DNA of 58,797 bases. It comes from Clostridium sp. C8-1-8 (lineage in GTDB: Bacteria; Bacillota; Clostridia; Clostridiales; Clostridiaceae). The notes beneath the pieces are model-generated. The model was not told where the DNA came from and did no database searches. It saw only the letters and a list, made by a program, of their open reading frames with translations. Location: positions 1-58,797 of the forward strand of contig NZ_JAABNO010000032.1 in assembly GCF_009928445.1 (NCBI RefSeq), given 5' to 3'. The position numbers were made by a program, and so were the translations under genes. Of this stretch, positions 51,881 through 58,797 are shown one piece after another (positions within the stretch are counted from its first letter, which is position 1; each line of letters starts with the position of its first letter).

Positions 51881-52987
51881 TTGAAAAATTATTTAGGTAT
51901 AATTAACTTAGACGAAAATGATAGCAGAATAACAGAGCTTACCAGAACAAGGCCTTTGGCTTCTATACCTTTTGCAGGAAGATATAGAATAATTGATTTT
52001 ATATTATCTAATATGACTAATTCAGGTATTGAGAATATAGGTATATTTACCAAAAATAAGTCTAGATCATTAATAGATCATATAAGTAATGGTAGACCAT
52101 GGGATTTGCATAGAAAGAGAAATGGTCTAAGGGTATTCAATTTCGGAGATGATGATCCTATTTATGATGATGTTCATAATTTTGCAGACAATCTTGAATT
52201 TTTTAAGTATTCCAAGCAAGAGTATGTCATATTGGCACCATCCTATATGATATGTAATATTAATTTTAGGGAAATTATGCATTTTCATGAGAAGAGTAAT
52301 AATGATATAACAGTTGTATATAAAAAGGTTAATACTGCAGATAAGAGTTTTATTGACTGTGATGTATTGAATATTAATGAATATGGAAGAATTGAAAGTG
52401 TTGGAGAGAATATAGGCTGTGCAAAAGAGGCTAATATATGTATGGAAATGTTTCTTTTAAGAAAAGATTTATTTATAGAGCTAATATACGATAGTATACG
52501 AACTGGAAGAAACACAAAGTTAAAGAAGAGTATATATAAGAGTTTAGATAAATTAAAGGTATATTCATATGAATTTACTGGGTACTTAAGCTGCGTTAAT
52601 TCACTTCAATCGTATTATAAAGCTAACATGGACTTGCTGAATGTGAGAGTAAATACTGAATTATTCTATGATAATGGTCCTATATATACAAAATCAAAGG
52701 ATGAAAGCCCTACAAAATATACTAAGGAGAGTCAAGTAACAAACTCAATCATAGCTAATGGTTGCTATATAGAAGGACACATTGAGAATTGTATAATTTC
52801 AAGAAGAGTGAATATCAATAAAGGAGCCTATGTGAAAGATTGTATTATACTTCAAAATTGTATAATAGGACCTAATGCTAGACTTACGAATATCATTGCG
52901 GATAAAGGGGCTTATATACCAAAGGGACAAGATCTTAGAGGCCCTGAAAGCTTTCCATTGGTATTAGAGAAACAAAGTATATTATAA
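51881..52987 (+). CDS. glgD: Glucose-1-phosphate adenylyltransferase regulatory subunit
   Basis: A 368-residue GlgC paralogue. It keeps RPLASIPFAGRYRIIDFILS and the C-terminal hexapeptide beta helix, but the nucleotide loop G-G-x-G-S-R-L is replaced by INLDENDSRITELT, and the catalytic Asp region reads ILAPSYMICNINF. It should therefore be the non-catalytic GlgD partner that modulates GlgC in clostridia and bacilli. The start is TTG 51881 after AGAGGAGG. Confidence 0.93.
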   Translation: MKNYLGIINLDENDSRITELTRTRPLASIPFAGRYRIIDFILSNMTNSGIENIGIFTKNKSRSLIDHISNGRPWDLHRKRNGLRVFNFGDDDPIYDDVHNFADNLEFFKYSKQEYVILAPSYMICNINFREIMHFHEKSNNDITVVYKKVNTADKSFIDCDVLNINEYGRIESVGENIGCAKEANICMEMFLLRKDLFIELIYDSIRTGRNTKLKKSIYKSLDKLKVYSYEFTGYLSCVNSLQSYYKANMDLLNVRVNTELFYDNGPIYTKSKDESPTKYTKESQVTNSIIANGCYIEGHIENCIISRRVNINKGAYVKDCIILQNCIIGPNARLTNIIADKGAYIPKGQDLRGPESFPLVLEKQSIL

Positions 52988-53009
52988 AGATTAAATATAT
53001 ATAAAATAT

Positions 53010-53050
53010 AAAAGTAGCTTGGATCACAAGTTTCGATCTAAGCTATTTTT
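53010..53050 (+). terminator. Probable terminator after glgD
   Basis: AAAAGTAGCTTGGATC (53010-53025) pairs with GATCTAAGCTATTTTT (53035-53050) over 16 positions with G-U pairs and a 9-base loop. The second synthase gene 190 bp downstream may therefore need its own promoter or read-through. Confidence 0.75.
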
Positions 53051-53241
53051 AATCTAAAAAGCTTTATGTAATTTCTTGGGTAACAAAGCCTTTAGATAAT
53101 AATTTGATTTATTGTATTTTAATTGAAATTATTTAGAATTATACTATTAATATATAATTTATTTTAACAAATACGCCTGCGCATAAAGCAATGTAATTAA
53201 AGAGGAATATATGCATATATAAATGCATAAGGAGTAGATAG

Positions 53242-54672
53242 ATGGAAGTTTTGTTTGTAACTGCAGAATCATATCCTTTCATGAAGGTTGGGGGATTGGG
53301 AGACGTTTCTTATGCTCTCCCAAAAAACCTAATTGAAATGGGTGTGGATATAAGAGTAATAATGCCTAAGTATAGATTCCCTAAAAAAATAAAAAGAAAA
53401 ATGAAGAAGGTAGCTAATTTCACAACTTATATAGGCTGGAAGACAGTTGATTGTAATCTGTTTACTATAAAATCAGAAGGTGTACAATATTATTTTATTG
53501 ATAACCCCTTTTATTTTTATAGGACTAATGCCTATGGTTACCATGATGATCATGAAAGGTTTATATTCTTTTCAAAAGCAGTCTTAGAAGGTATCAAATA
53601 TATGGGTGATTTTAAGCCTGATATATTGCATTGTAATGACTGGCATTCAGCTTTAGTAATACCTCTAAAAAGTACTTATTACCTAGGAAATACAATTTAC
53701 GATAATATTAGGACTATATTTACAATTCATAACATTTTATATCAAGGAGTTTACGGGAAAGATATACTATGGATGTTGGGATTGGATGAAAGCAAGTACT
53801 TTACTGATTCAACATTAAAATATTATGAAGGAATATCTTTTATGAAGTGGGCCATACTTACTGCTGATAGGATAACCACTGTTAGTAAGACTTACTCAGA
53901 AGAAATAAGGGAACCTGAATTAGGATATGGACTTAATAATATTTTAGAGAAAAGAAAACAATTATTGAGCGGTATACAAAATGGTATAGATTATGAGGTT
54001 TTCGACCCAGCCACTGACAGGGATATATACTTTAATTATGATTCATATAACTTAGATAATAAGTATAAGAATAAACTAAAAGTTCAAGAAGACCTTGGTC
54101 TTAATATTGATAAGGATATTCCGGTTATATCTATGATAACAAGACTTACAGATCAAAAAGGAGTAGGACTATTAGAAGGTATTGTGGGACAACTTATGGA
54201 GTTGGATATTCAGCTTATAATAATTGGAACTGGAGAGGATCACTACGAACAAGACTTAAGATACTTTTCAAAGAAATATAATAACAAGTTTAAAGCTATA
54301 ATAGAATTTAATGAGGCTTTGTCTAAAAAGATATATTCTGCATCAGATATGTTTTTGATGCCGTCAAAATTTGAACCTTGTGGGTTAAGTCAGCTAATTG
54401 CTATGAGATATGGTACGGTTCCTATTGTAAGATCTACAGGTGGGCTTAAAGATACAGTTATTGATTATAGTGAATATACTGGTGAAGGTGATGGTTTTAC
54501 ATTTAAAGGGTATGACGCATTAGAATTTTATAACGTAATAAAAAGAGCAGTAGATATATTTAATAGAGACAAAGTTTTATGGAAAAAGCTATGCATTAGA
54601 ATAATGAGTAAGGATAATAGCTGGAAGGTATCTTCTTATAAATATAAAAGGTTATACGAAAAACTAATCTAG
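53242..54672 (+). CDS. glgA: Glycogen synthase (second copy)
   Basis: A 476-residue GT5 enzyme paralogous to the synthase at 42.4 kb. It has KVGGLGDVSYALPKNLIEMG near residue 15 and FEPCGLSQLIAMRYGTVPIV near 381. Catalytic landmarks are intact, so it is probably active. The two copies differ at many positions, which suggests old duplication or separate acquisition rather than a recent event. The ribosome site AAGGAG lies ten bases before the ATG. A direct and inverted ATGCAT pair lies just upstream. A decayed MITE follows the stop. Confidence 0.93.
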   Translation: MEVLFVTAESYPFMKVGGLGDVSYALPKNLIEMGVDIRVIMPKYRFPKKIKRKMKKVANFTTYIGWKTVDCNLFTIKSEGVQYYFIDNPFYFYRTNAYGYHDDHERFIFFSKAVLEGIKYMGDFKPDILHCNDWHSALVIPLKSTYYLGNTIYDNIRTIFTIHNILYQGVYGKDILWMLGLDESKYFTDSTLKYYEGISFMKWAILTADRITTVSKTYSEEIREPELGYGLNNILEKRKQLLSGIQNGIDYEVFDPATDRDIYFNYDSYNLDNKYKNKLKVQEDLGLNIDKDIPVISMITRLTDQKGVGLLEGIVGQLMELDIQLIIIGTGEDHYEQDLRYFSKKYNNKFKAIIEFNEALSKKIYSASDMFLMPSKFEPCGLSQLIAMRYGTVPIVRSTGGLKDTVIDYSEYTGEGDGFTFKGYDALEFYNVIKRAVDIFNRDKVLWKKLCIRIMSKDNSWKVSSYKYKRLYEKLI

Positions 54673-54677
54673 AATAA

Positions 54678-54792
54678 GGCTCTGTTAAAGTATTGTTTTG
54701 AAATTAAGAGTTCAGTCATCCTATGCTTTAGCTAGATCATACAGAATCTCCTTCATAATCACTTAACTTTTAGGGTTCTTTAAGTTATAGTT
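54678..54792 (+). mobile_element. Decayed MITE, copy D
   Basis: The left end GGCTCTGTTAAAGTATTG, then TTTTGAAATTAAGAGTTCAG and TCATCCTATGCTTTAG, follows the 239-bp MITE closely. The right end (CTCCTTCATAATCACTTAA, then degenerate to about 54792) is worn. No target duplication is left. It begins six bases after the glgA2 stop. The rest of 54793-54995 has no visible gene. Confidence 0.65.
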
Positions 54793-54995
54793 GTTCCATA
54801 ATAGCGGCTTATGGTGATTGTAGAGCATGTATGACTTAATATTTCAGTTAGGAATTTTATAAACATATCCTAAAATGAAGGATTTAGTAGATAGATAATT
54901 ATAAGAATATAAATATGTAACCTTTAGATGTTATTTGTAATATATTCCTTATTAGGTGGAATTTTATTATTTGACTAATTAATAAGGAGTTAAAT

Positions 54996-55850
54996 ATGAA
55001 TAACAAAAGATTTTATTTAATATTAGTTATTACAGCTTTACTATATTTTATTATTAGTGTTTGTTTGTATAGCTATAGTGAGAAATCGAACTTTTTTGAG
55101 CAGCAGAAGATTAAAGAAGTAGCAAAAGAATATCTAAAGTTAAGCTATCCAAGTGAGAGACTTGAAATTGGCGATGTTGAATATAATTATGGCAAATATA
55201 ACATTATTATATATTCTAGCTTAAATAGGTTCAAGAAGTTTCATATAACTATTGATGATGCTCCGGAATTTAAGATAATTAATGATGAATACAAGGAGAA
55301 TCCAAGTCAAGTAAATGCATATGCAGATGCGGCTAAGTACATTAATGAAGAACTTGAACCAATTGTAAGTAAAAGTATAGATCAATTTTCTAGAATAGAT
55401 ATAAATATAATTGATAAGAGGAAAGAATATGTAAGTTCCAAAGATATCATTGATACAGCTGGGAATATAGATGGTGACGTATTGTTGGAAGTAAATATAA
55501 TATTCAAGGGAAAAAATATAACTGAAAAATCATTTCTCTCAAAGGTACTTTTGTTAAAAGATAATACTATAGTAAACAAATATTCAATTAACTCATTAAT
55601 GACCTTTTATTATTATCCAAAGTATGTAAAAGATGAATTAAAGCTTAATAATGTGATGTCTTATCCCTATTACAGTGTTGAGACAAGATCAAACAGCTAT
55701 TTGTGGAGTTATGAGCAATTGCTATCTAGAACTGTTAATTGGAAGTGGCAATATAGAGATATACCATTCTTGGCTGAAATACTTTTTTTATTAATTAGTT
55801 TTTATATTATTTATAAACATTGTATGTATAATAGTTCACATAAGTTGTAA
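54996..55850 (+). CDS. Membrane protein with a large extracellular domain, unknown function
   Basis: A 284-residue protein with a helix near each end: FYLILVITALLYFIISVCLY (about 6-25) and IPFLAEILFLLISFYIIYKH (about 255-275). About 230 residues lie between, mixed strands and helices, without cysteines. I do not recognise a family. AAGGAG precedes the ATG. The VanZ-family gene follows after 57 bp and may be co-transcribed. Confidence 0.7.
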   Translation: MNNKRFYLILVITALLYFIISVCLYSYSEKSNFFEQQKIKEVAKEYLKLSYPSERLEIGDVEYNYGKYNIIIYSSLNRFKKFHITIDDAPEFKIINDEYKENPSQVNAYADAAKYINEELEPIVSKSIDQFSRIDINIIDKRKEYVSSKDIIDTAGNIDGDVLLEVNIIFKGKNITEKSFLSKVLLLKDNTIVNKYSINSLMTFYYYPKYVKDELKLNNVMSYPYYSVETRSNSYLWSYEQLLSRTVNWKWQYRDIPFLAEILFLLISFYIIYKHCMYNSSHKL

Positions 55851-55907
55851 TAAGAAATTAACCAATATATAATGTTTTTATAGAAATTATAAATGATGGA
55901 GGAGCTA

Positions 55908-56369
55908 ATGAAGAGAGGAACAGCTAAATTAAGGATAAGTTGGACTTTATTAATACTTTGGATGGTTGTTATTTTTGCTTTTTCTGCAAAGAATGGCACT
56001 GAATCTGACAAACAAAGTGAATTAGTTATATATGTTTTTAATGCACTTGGACTAAATCTAGATAGTTTATTAGGTGATTTAGCTACATTTATAGTAAGAA
56101 AGACTGCGCATTTTACAGAGTATTTGATTCTATTTGGCTTTGCATATAATTTGTTAAAGAATTATACAAGTAAAAAGCTGGCGATTATTTATGGTGTAAT
56201 GTTAACCTTTGGGTACGCTTGTACTGATGAGTTTCATCAAATTTTTGTGCCAGGAAGAACAGCTAAGTTTAGAGATGTTTTGATTGATACAGCTGGAGCA
56301 TTATTTGGAAGTGTAGTGCTTTATTGCAGGAATATATTTAAACTCAAATATAGCAATTCTGCAGTATAG
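55908..56369 (+). CDS. VanZ-family membrane protein
   Basis: A 153-residue protein with about four helices. RISWTLLILWMVVIFAFSAK at the start, KTAHFTEYLILFGFAYNLL near residue 66, DEFHQIFVPGRTAKFRDVLI near 108 and DTAGALFGS are hallmarks of VanZ-like proteins, including the family's conserved His and the Asp-Glu-x-x-Gln motif. VanZ members affect glycopeptide sensitivity or envelope phospholipids in some species; no van genes are here. GGAGGAG at 55898-55904 favours ATG 55908 over ATG 55893. Confidence 0.88.
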   Translation: MKRGTAKLRISWTLLILWMVVIFAFSAKNGTESDKQSELVIYVFNALGLNLDSLLGDLATFIVRKTAHFTEYLILFGFAYNLLKNYTSKKLAIIYGVMLTFGYACTDEFHQIFVPGRTAKFRDVLIDTAGALFGSVVLYCRNIFKLKYSNSAV

Positions 56370-56408
56370 TTTTTTATGATATACATTATAAAAATAAAAC
56401 TTATTAGT

Positions 56409-56484
56409 CTGCAAAGTTTTCCGTATCTGCATTGGGAAATGGAGATACGCAAAAAATCGCTAAAGTTAACTTTAGCGATTTTTT
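56409..56484 (+). ncRNA. Structured RNA motif with terminator, copy 2
   Basis: The 42 nt from CTGCAAAGTTTTCC match the motif at 24769 at 30 of 42 positions without gaps. Here CGTATCT (56422-56428) pairs with AGATACG (56443-56449), and TTTCC can alternatively pair with GGAAA. It leads directly into a perfect 34-base palindrome (56451-56484) with A-run and T-run, a bidirectional terminator between the VanZ-family gene and cls. Confidence 0.45.
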
Positions 56485-56507
56485 AACTGTGTAGAAAAGT
56501 ATAATTT

Positions 56508-57947
56508 TTAAAGAAGTGAAGAAAATATTCTTGCCACACCTTCTATCACTTTATTAAGCTTATCTGAGTTTTCGTATTCTTCTAATGTAAACTCCCTACA
56601 ATTTTTAAGATCTTCTAAGAATAAATCCTCTAGTTTTTTAGATATGTCTGAGTTATATATAACTGTATTGATTTCATAATTCAAATCAAAGCTTCTTATA
56701 TCCATATTTGCTGTGCCTAACGTGCAGATTTTTCCGTCTATAACCATAGACTTGGCATGAACAAAGGAGTCTTTGTTATAAAAATAAACCTTAACACCAC
56801 ATCTCATTAGTTCGCCTAGATAAGTTCTTGAAGCTTTGTTAACGGTTATGTGATCTGCTCTCTCAGGAAAGATTATTTTTATATCTACTCCACCGAGGGC
56901 GGATATTCTTAATGCATCCATTATACTTTCAGTAGGAACAAAATAAGGAGTTGTTATATAAATACTATCAGTAGCCATAGTTATCATTTTAAGCATTCCT
57001 TGCATTATGGCTGGAAATGTAGAGTCTGGACCACTCTTTACTAATTGCATTGCTATAGGGGTTTCAATAGTTGTTGTAGGAAAGTACTGATCGAACTCTT
57101 GATCATAAAAGCTGTAATAATTGTTTGCTTGCTGGATAGTCATAAAGTCATCTAAAAATACTGCCTGAAGGCCCATAACAAAATCGCCTTTAACCATGAT
57201 GTGAGTATCTCTCCAGTAACCTAGCTTGCTTCTACCAAGGTATTCATCTCCTATGTTTATTCCGCCTAAAAAGCCTACCTTTCCATCTATTATAGCAATT
57301 TTTCTATGGTTTCTATAATTTATTTGCGTATTTATAAGTTTTAGTATAGGGGATAGAAAATAAGAATATAGAACTACATCAATTCCAGCTGATCTAAGCT
57401 CTCTAATGTAACTCCTTTTCATCTTAGCCGCACCTACTCTGTCGATAATAAATCTAACTCGAACGCCTTCCAGAGATTTTCTTATTAGTATTTCTTTTAT
57501 TTCGTTACCGATAGTATCACTTTTTACTATATAGTACTCAAGATGTATATGATGCTTAGCTTTTAGTAATTCTTCTTTTAGTTTTTTAAATTTTTCAACT
57601 CCATTTTTAAAAACAAATATATCATTATTTAAAAACACCGGTGAATCGCTATTATTAGCTAATAGTTCTATTAAAGGAATATAGGTTTTATCTTTAAACT
57701 CTTTAAGTGTAGGGGATATTAGGTCTTGGATTTGATTTGAAAATCCTTCATCGTTTAATTTGTGTATCTTCCAGTTTCTGCCCAGAAAAACATATAAGAA
57801 TAAACCTACAGGAGGCATTAGAGCTAGAACTAGAAGCCAGGCTAAGGTTTTCGCTGGTTGTTTTCTTTCCAATACTACTATAGTAATTGAAAGAATAAAG
57901 TTAATAACAAAAATCATATACATCATATAGCTGGGCAGTTTCATCAT
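56508..57947 (-). CDS. cls: Cardiolipin synthase
   Basis: A 479-residue membrane enzyme that joins two phosphatidylglycerols to cardiolipin and glycerol. Two N-terminal helices (MMYMIFVINFILSITIVVLE and KTLAWLLVLALMPPVGLFLY) precede two phospholipase-D HKD motifs: NHRKIAIIDGKVGFLGG near residue 215 and VHAKSMVIDGKICTLGTANM near 393. Length is standard for bacterial Cls. GGAGG precedes the ATG at ten bases. It converges with the VanZ-family gene and stands next to the rRNA region. Confidence 0.95.
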   Translation of the reverse strand: MMKLPSYMMYMIFVINFILSITIVVLERKQPAKTLAWLLVLALMPPVGLFLYVFLGRNWKIHKLNDEGFSNQIQDLISPTLKEFKDKTYIPLIELLANNSDSPVFLNNDIFVFKNGVEKFKKLKEELLKAKHHIHLEYYIVKSDTIGNEIKEILIRKSLEGVRVRFIIDRVGAAKMKRSYIRELRSAGIDVVLYSYFLSPILKLINTQINYRNHRKIAIIDGKVGFLGGINIGDEYLGRSKLGYWRDTHIMVKGDFVMGLQAVFLDDFMTIQQANNYYSFYDQEFDQYFPTTTIETPIAMQLVKSGPDSTFPAIMQGMLKMITMATDSIYITTPYFVPTESIMDALRISALGGVDIKIIFPERADHITVNKASRTYLGELMRCGVKVYFYNKDSFVHAKSMVIDGKICTLGTANMDIRSFDLNYEINTVIYNSDISKKLEDLFLEDLKNCREFTLEEYENSDKLNKVIEGVARIFSSLL

Positions 57948-58590
57948 AATTAATAATCCTCCACACTAATATTAAATAGTTTCTAATAAATTTGAAATTT
58001 TAATATCAATTAGTTATAGTAGTTTGCTAATATGCCATCTATTATATAAACACTGAATTTTTAAAATATCCATAATAATAAATTTAATTTTAAATACATT
58101 ATATTATATACAAATAATAAACATAAGAAACAAGTTTATTAAACAATAATAACTAATATAAATTCATACAATGTGTGTTTATATATTTATTTCGAAGTTT
58201 ATTGTTAAAGAATAATACTCAAATATATATACTGATAAATAAAAACTATTATAGTTGAAAAACTATATATGAATACTAAGAAAGTGGCTCTTGCAAGGAT
58301 ATTTTATCATATATTAACAAAAAAGATGTGCAAATATAGCTACTCATATTGAAAAAATAAATATCTTTATACTTAAGAATACAGATTATATTAATGTCTT
58401 TCAACTTCAATAATACATATTAGTTATTATTTGGATGAGATATATGCTGGGTATAGCAAAATATGTTAGTAAACATATCCTAGTGTATCAATTGTAGATA
58501 TTTGGAGGTATTTATAGAAAAAATGATTATATACATGAATAAATATATATAAATAGCATAATATATATGCATAGATGGTTATATACATGT
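57948..58590. other. AT-rich gene-free region upstream of the rRNA promoter
   Basis: About 640 bp of very AT-rich sequence rich in TATATA-like stretches. No coding frame with a ribosome site, no tRNA and no long repeat were found. Confidence 0.6.
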
Positions 58591-58603
58591 TATTATAAAA
58601 CAC

Positions 58604-58623
58604 GTCGCTGAAACAAACGCGAC
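58604..58623 (+). other. Leader hairpin of a possible upstream rRNA promoter
   Basis: GTCGC (58604-58608) and GCGAC (58619-58623) can pair. The GTCGCTGA sequence recurs after the strong promoter (58720-58727). A TATAAA at 58594-58599 just before it suggests a first, weaker rRNA promoter. Confidence 0.35.
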
Positions 58624-58683
58624 AAACAAAAAACACGAAATTAAAACTGATTAAAAGAAATTAAAAAAAGTTTTAAAAAAGTG

Positions 58684-58713
58684 TTGACAAAAACATCTTA
58701 GAAATGTTAAGAT
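58684..58713 (+). promoter_or_regulatory. rRNA operon promoter
   Basis: TTGACA (58684-58689) and TAAGAT (58708-58713) are spaced by 18 bp. The 40 bp upstream are A/T tracts typical of an UP element. A CATCTTA/TAAGATG inverted repeat (58694-58714) overlaps the -10. A short hairpin, TCGCT/AGCGA (58721-58734), follows the start region. Confidence 0.75.
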
Positions 58714-58746
58714 GTAAAAGTCGCTGATGAGCGATAACAACAAACT

Positions 58747-58759
58747 TGGTCTTTGAAAA
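58747..58759 (+). promoter_or_regulatory. BoxA-like antitermination site of an rRNA leader
   Basis: TGGTCTTTGAAAA closely matches the boxA sequence found in 16S leaders of clostridia and bacilli, where Nus factors bind. Together with the promoter it indicates that a 16S rRNA gene begins just beyond the window. Confidence 0.75.
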
Positions 58760-58797
58760 TTAAACAGAGTAAAATAAACAAAGTCTAAAACTAGACT

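Noticed and set aside
1..58797. CRISPR array, prophage or integrative element
   Set aside because: No regularly spaced direct repeats, no cas, integrase, capsid or transposase genes, and no shift in gene density or style were seen.

Overview
The window looks like chromosomal DNA of a low-GC Gram-positive anaerobe of the Clostridium type. The reasons are very AT-rich intergenic DNA, AGGAGG-like ribosome sites with frequent TTG and GTG starts, many short intrinsic terminators, a ubiG-mccB-mccA sulfur operon behind a cysteine T-box, a glycine riboswitch, a LexA-type SOS box, and a glgC-glgD pair of the kind found in clostridia. The right end enters an rRNA operon leader; the 16S gene itself lies outside. 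No phage, CRISPR array or tRNA was seen.

Layout. 1-5.0 kb: end of an unidentified gene, then a nucleoside salvage cluster (LacI-type regulator, pyrimidine-nucleoside phosphorylase, MFS transporter, purine-nucleoside phosphorylase). 5.0-9.4 kb: AEC-family transporter, LysR and Crp/Fnr regulators (all minus strand), then a pair of half-size DMT transporters. 9.4-15.6 kb: an ABC-F translation factor with a leader that looks like an attenuator, a 239-bp MITE, and a MacB-type ABC exporter pair. 15.9-22.3 kb: a membrane protein, then the threonine operon thrC-thrB-lysC-hom behind a single-aptamer glycine riboswitch and terminator. 22.5-27.4 kb: small membrane, redox and lipoprotein genes and an LTA-synthase-like enzyme. 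27.4-30.9 kb: cysteine T-box and ubiG-mccB-mccA. 31.1-34.3 kb: DUF1361-like membrane protein, nucleotidyltransferase-like protein and a chemoreceptor. 34.6-39.4 kb: the branched-chain amino-acid ABC importer livJHMGF. 39.7-54.7 kb: glycogen metabolism in two blocks, glgB-glgA-glgP-GH13 amylase and glgC-glgD-glgA2, separated by SOS-linked dinB and a zinc-ribbon protein. 55.0-57.9 kb: a membrane protein, a VanZ-family protein and cardiolipin synthase. 57.9-58.8 kb: AT-rich DNA and the rRNA promoter region.

Themes. Much of the window concerns nutrient economy: nucleoside scavenging, branched-chain amino-acid uptake, aspartate-family and cysteine biosynthesis, and carbon storage. Control is mostly by RNA: a glycine riboswitch on threonine synthesis, a Cys T-box on reverse transsulfuration, and a possible uORF attenuator on the ABC-F gene. 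The least expected items are (1) the glycine riboswitch controlling threonine biosynthesis rather than glycine use; (2) a MITE family in four states of decay, one copy with a perfect 8-bp target duplication; (3) a 42-nt motif present twice (30 of 42 identical), each copy directly followed by a strong terminator hairpin and placed beside cell-envelope genes; and (4) a branching enzyme with a lysine-rich tail of about 160 residues. All calls come from reading the sequence; no database search or folding program was run.
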